Of a stretch of DNA of 6,999 nt, positions 6,999 through 6,999 are shown one piece after another (positions within the stretch are counted from its first letter, which is position 1; each line of letters begins with the position of its first letter). The notes under the pieces were generated by a model. It was not told the DNA's origin. It worked only from the letters and a program-made list of their open reading frames with translations, and made no database searches. The DNA lies in the NCBI GenBank assembly GCA_047619485.1, contig JBLHKE010000410.1, positions 1 through 6,999 on the forward strand, given 5' to 3'. The stretch is from JBLHKE01 sp047619485. Its GTDB lineage: Bacteria > Verrucomicrobiota > Verrucomicrobiia > Verrucomicrobiales > DEV007. The position numbers were made by a program, and so were the translations under genes.

Positions 6999-6999
6999 C

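Overview
The window is a mosaic of three unlike blocks. The large gene on the minus strand (1544-6334) encodes a huge exported protein with lamin-tail (LTD) domains, a CotH-kinase-like domain and a C-terminal EF-hand-like loop. That architecture is typical of the Verrucomicrobiota and related PVC or marine bacteria, so a verrucomicrobial host is the best guess. This is an inference from protein style; there is no rRNA or marker gene here.

Layout. (1) Bases 1-911, plus strand, AT-rich: the C-terminal end of a serine lipase/phospholipase-like protein (GHSLG nucleophile elbow, terminal HxMD histidine), cut off by the window start. A small lipoprotein gene overlaps its 3' end. The pairing resembles a lipase effector followed by its envelope-anchored immunity protein. 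(2) Bases about 908-1384, plus strand, abruptly GC-rich: a degenerate ISKra4-family transposase lacking much of its internal region and its C-terminal half. (3) Bases 1385-1543: a short convergent spacer with nothing convincing. (4) Bases 1544-6334, minus strand: the intact LTD/CotH multidomain protein with a signal peptide. (5) Bases 6335-6618: its leader and a noncoding stretch with one perfect 11-bp hairpin. (6) Bases 6619 to the window end, minus strand: remains of an IS4-family transposase, recognised because one missing base restores the family's Y-(2)-R-(3)-E-(6)-K signature.

The first two genes look co-transcribed and functionally linked. The LTD/CotH gene appears to be a stand-alone secreted or surface protein. 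The two transposase remnants flank it and separate it from the AT-rich block, which suggests an accessory region shaped by repeated insertion and decay. No CRISPR array, tRNA, rRNA, phage gene or defence-system core gene was seen.
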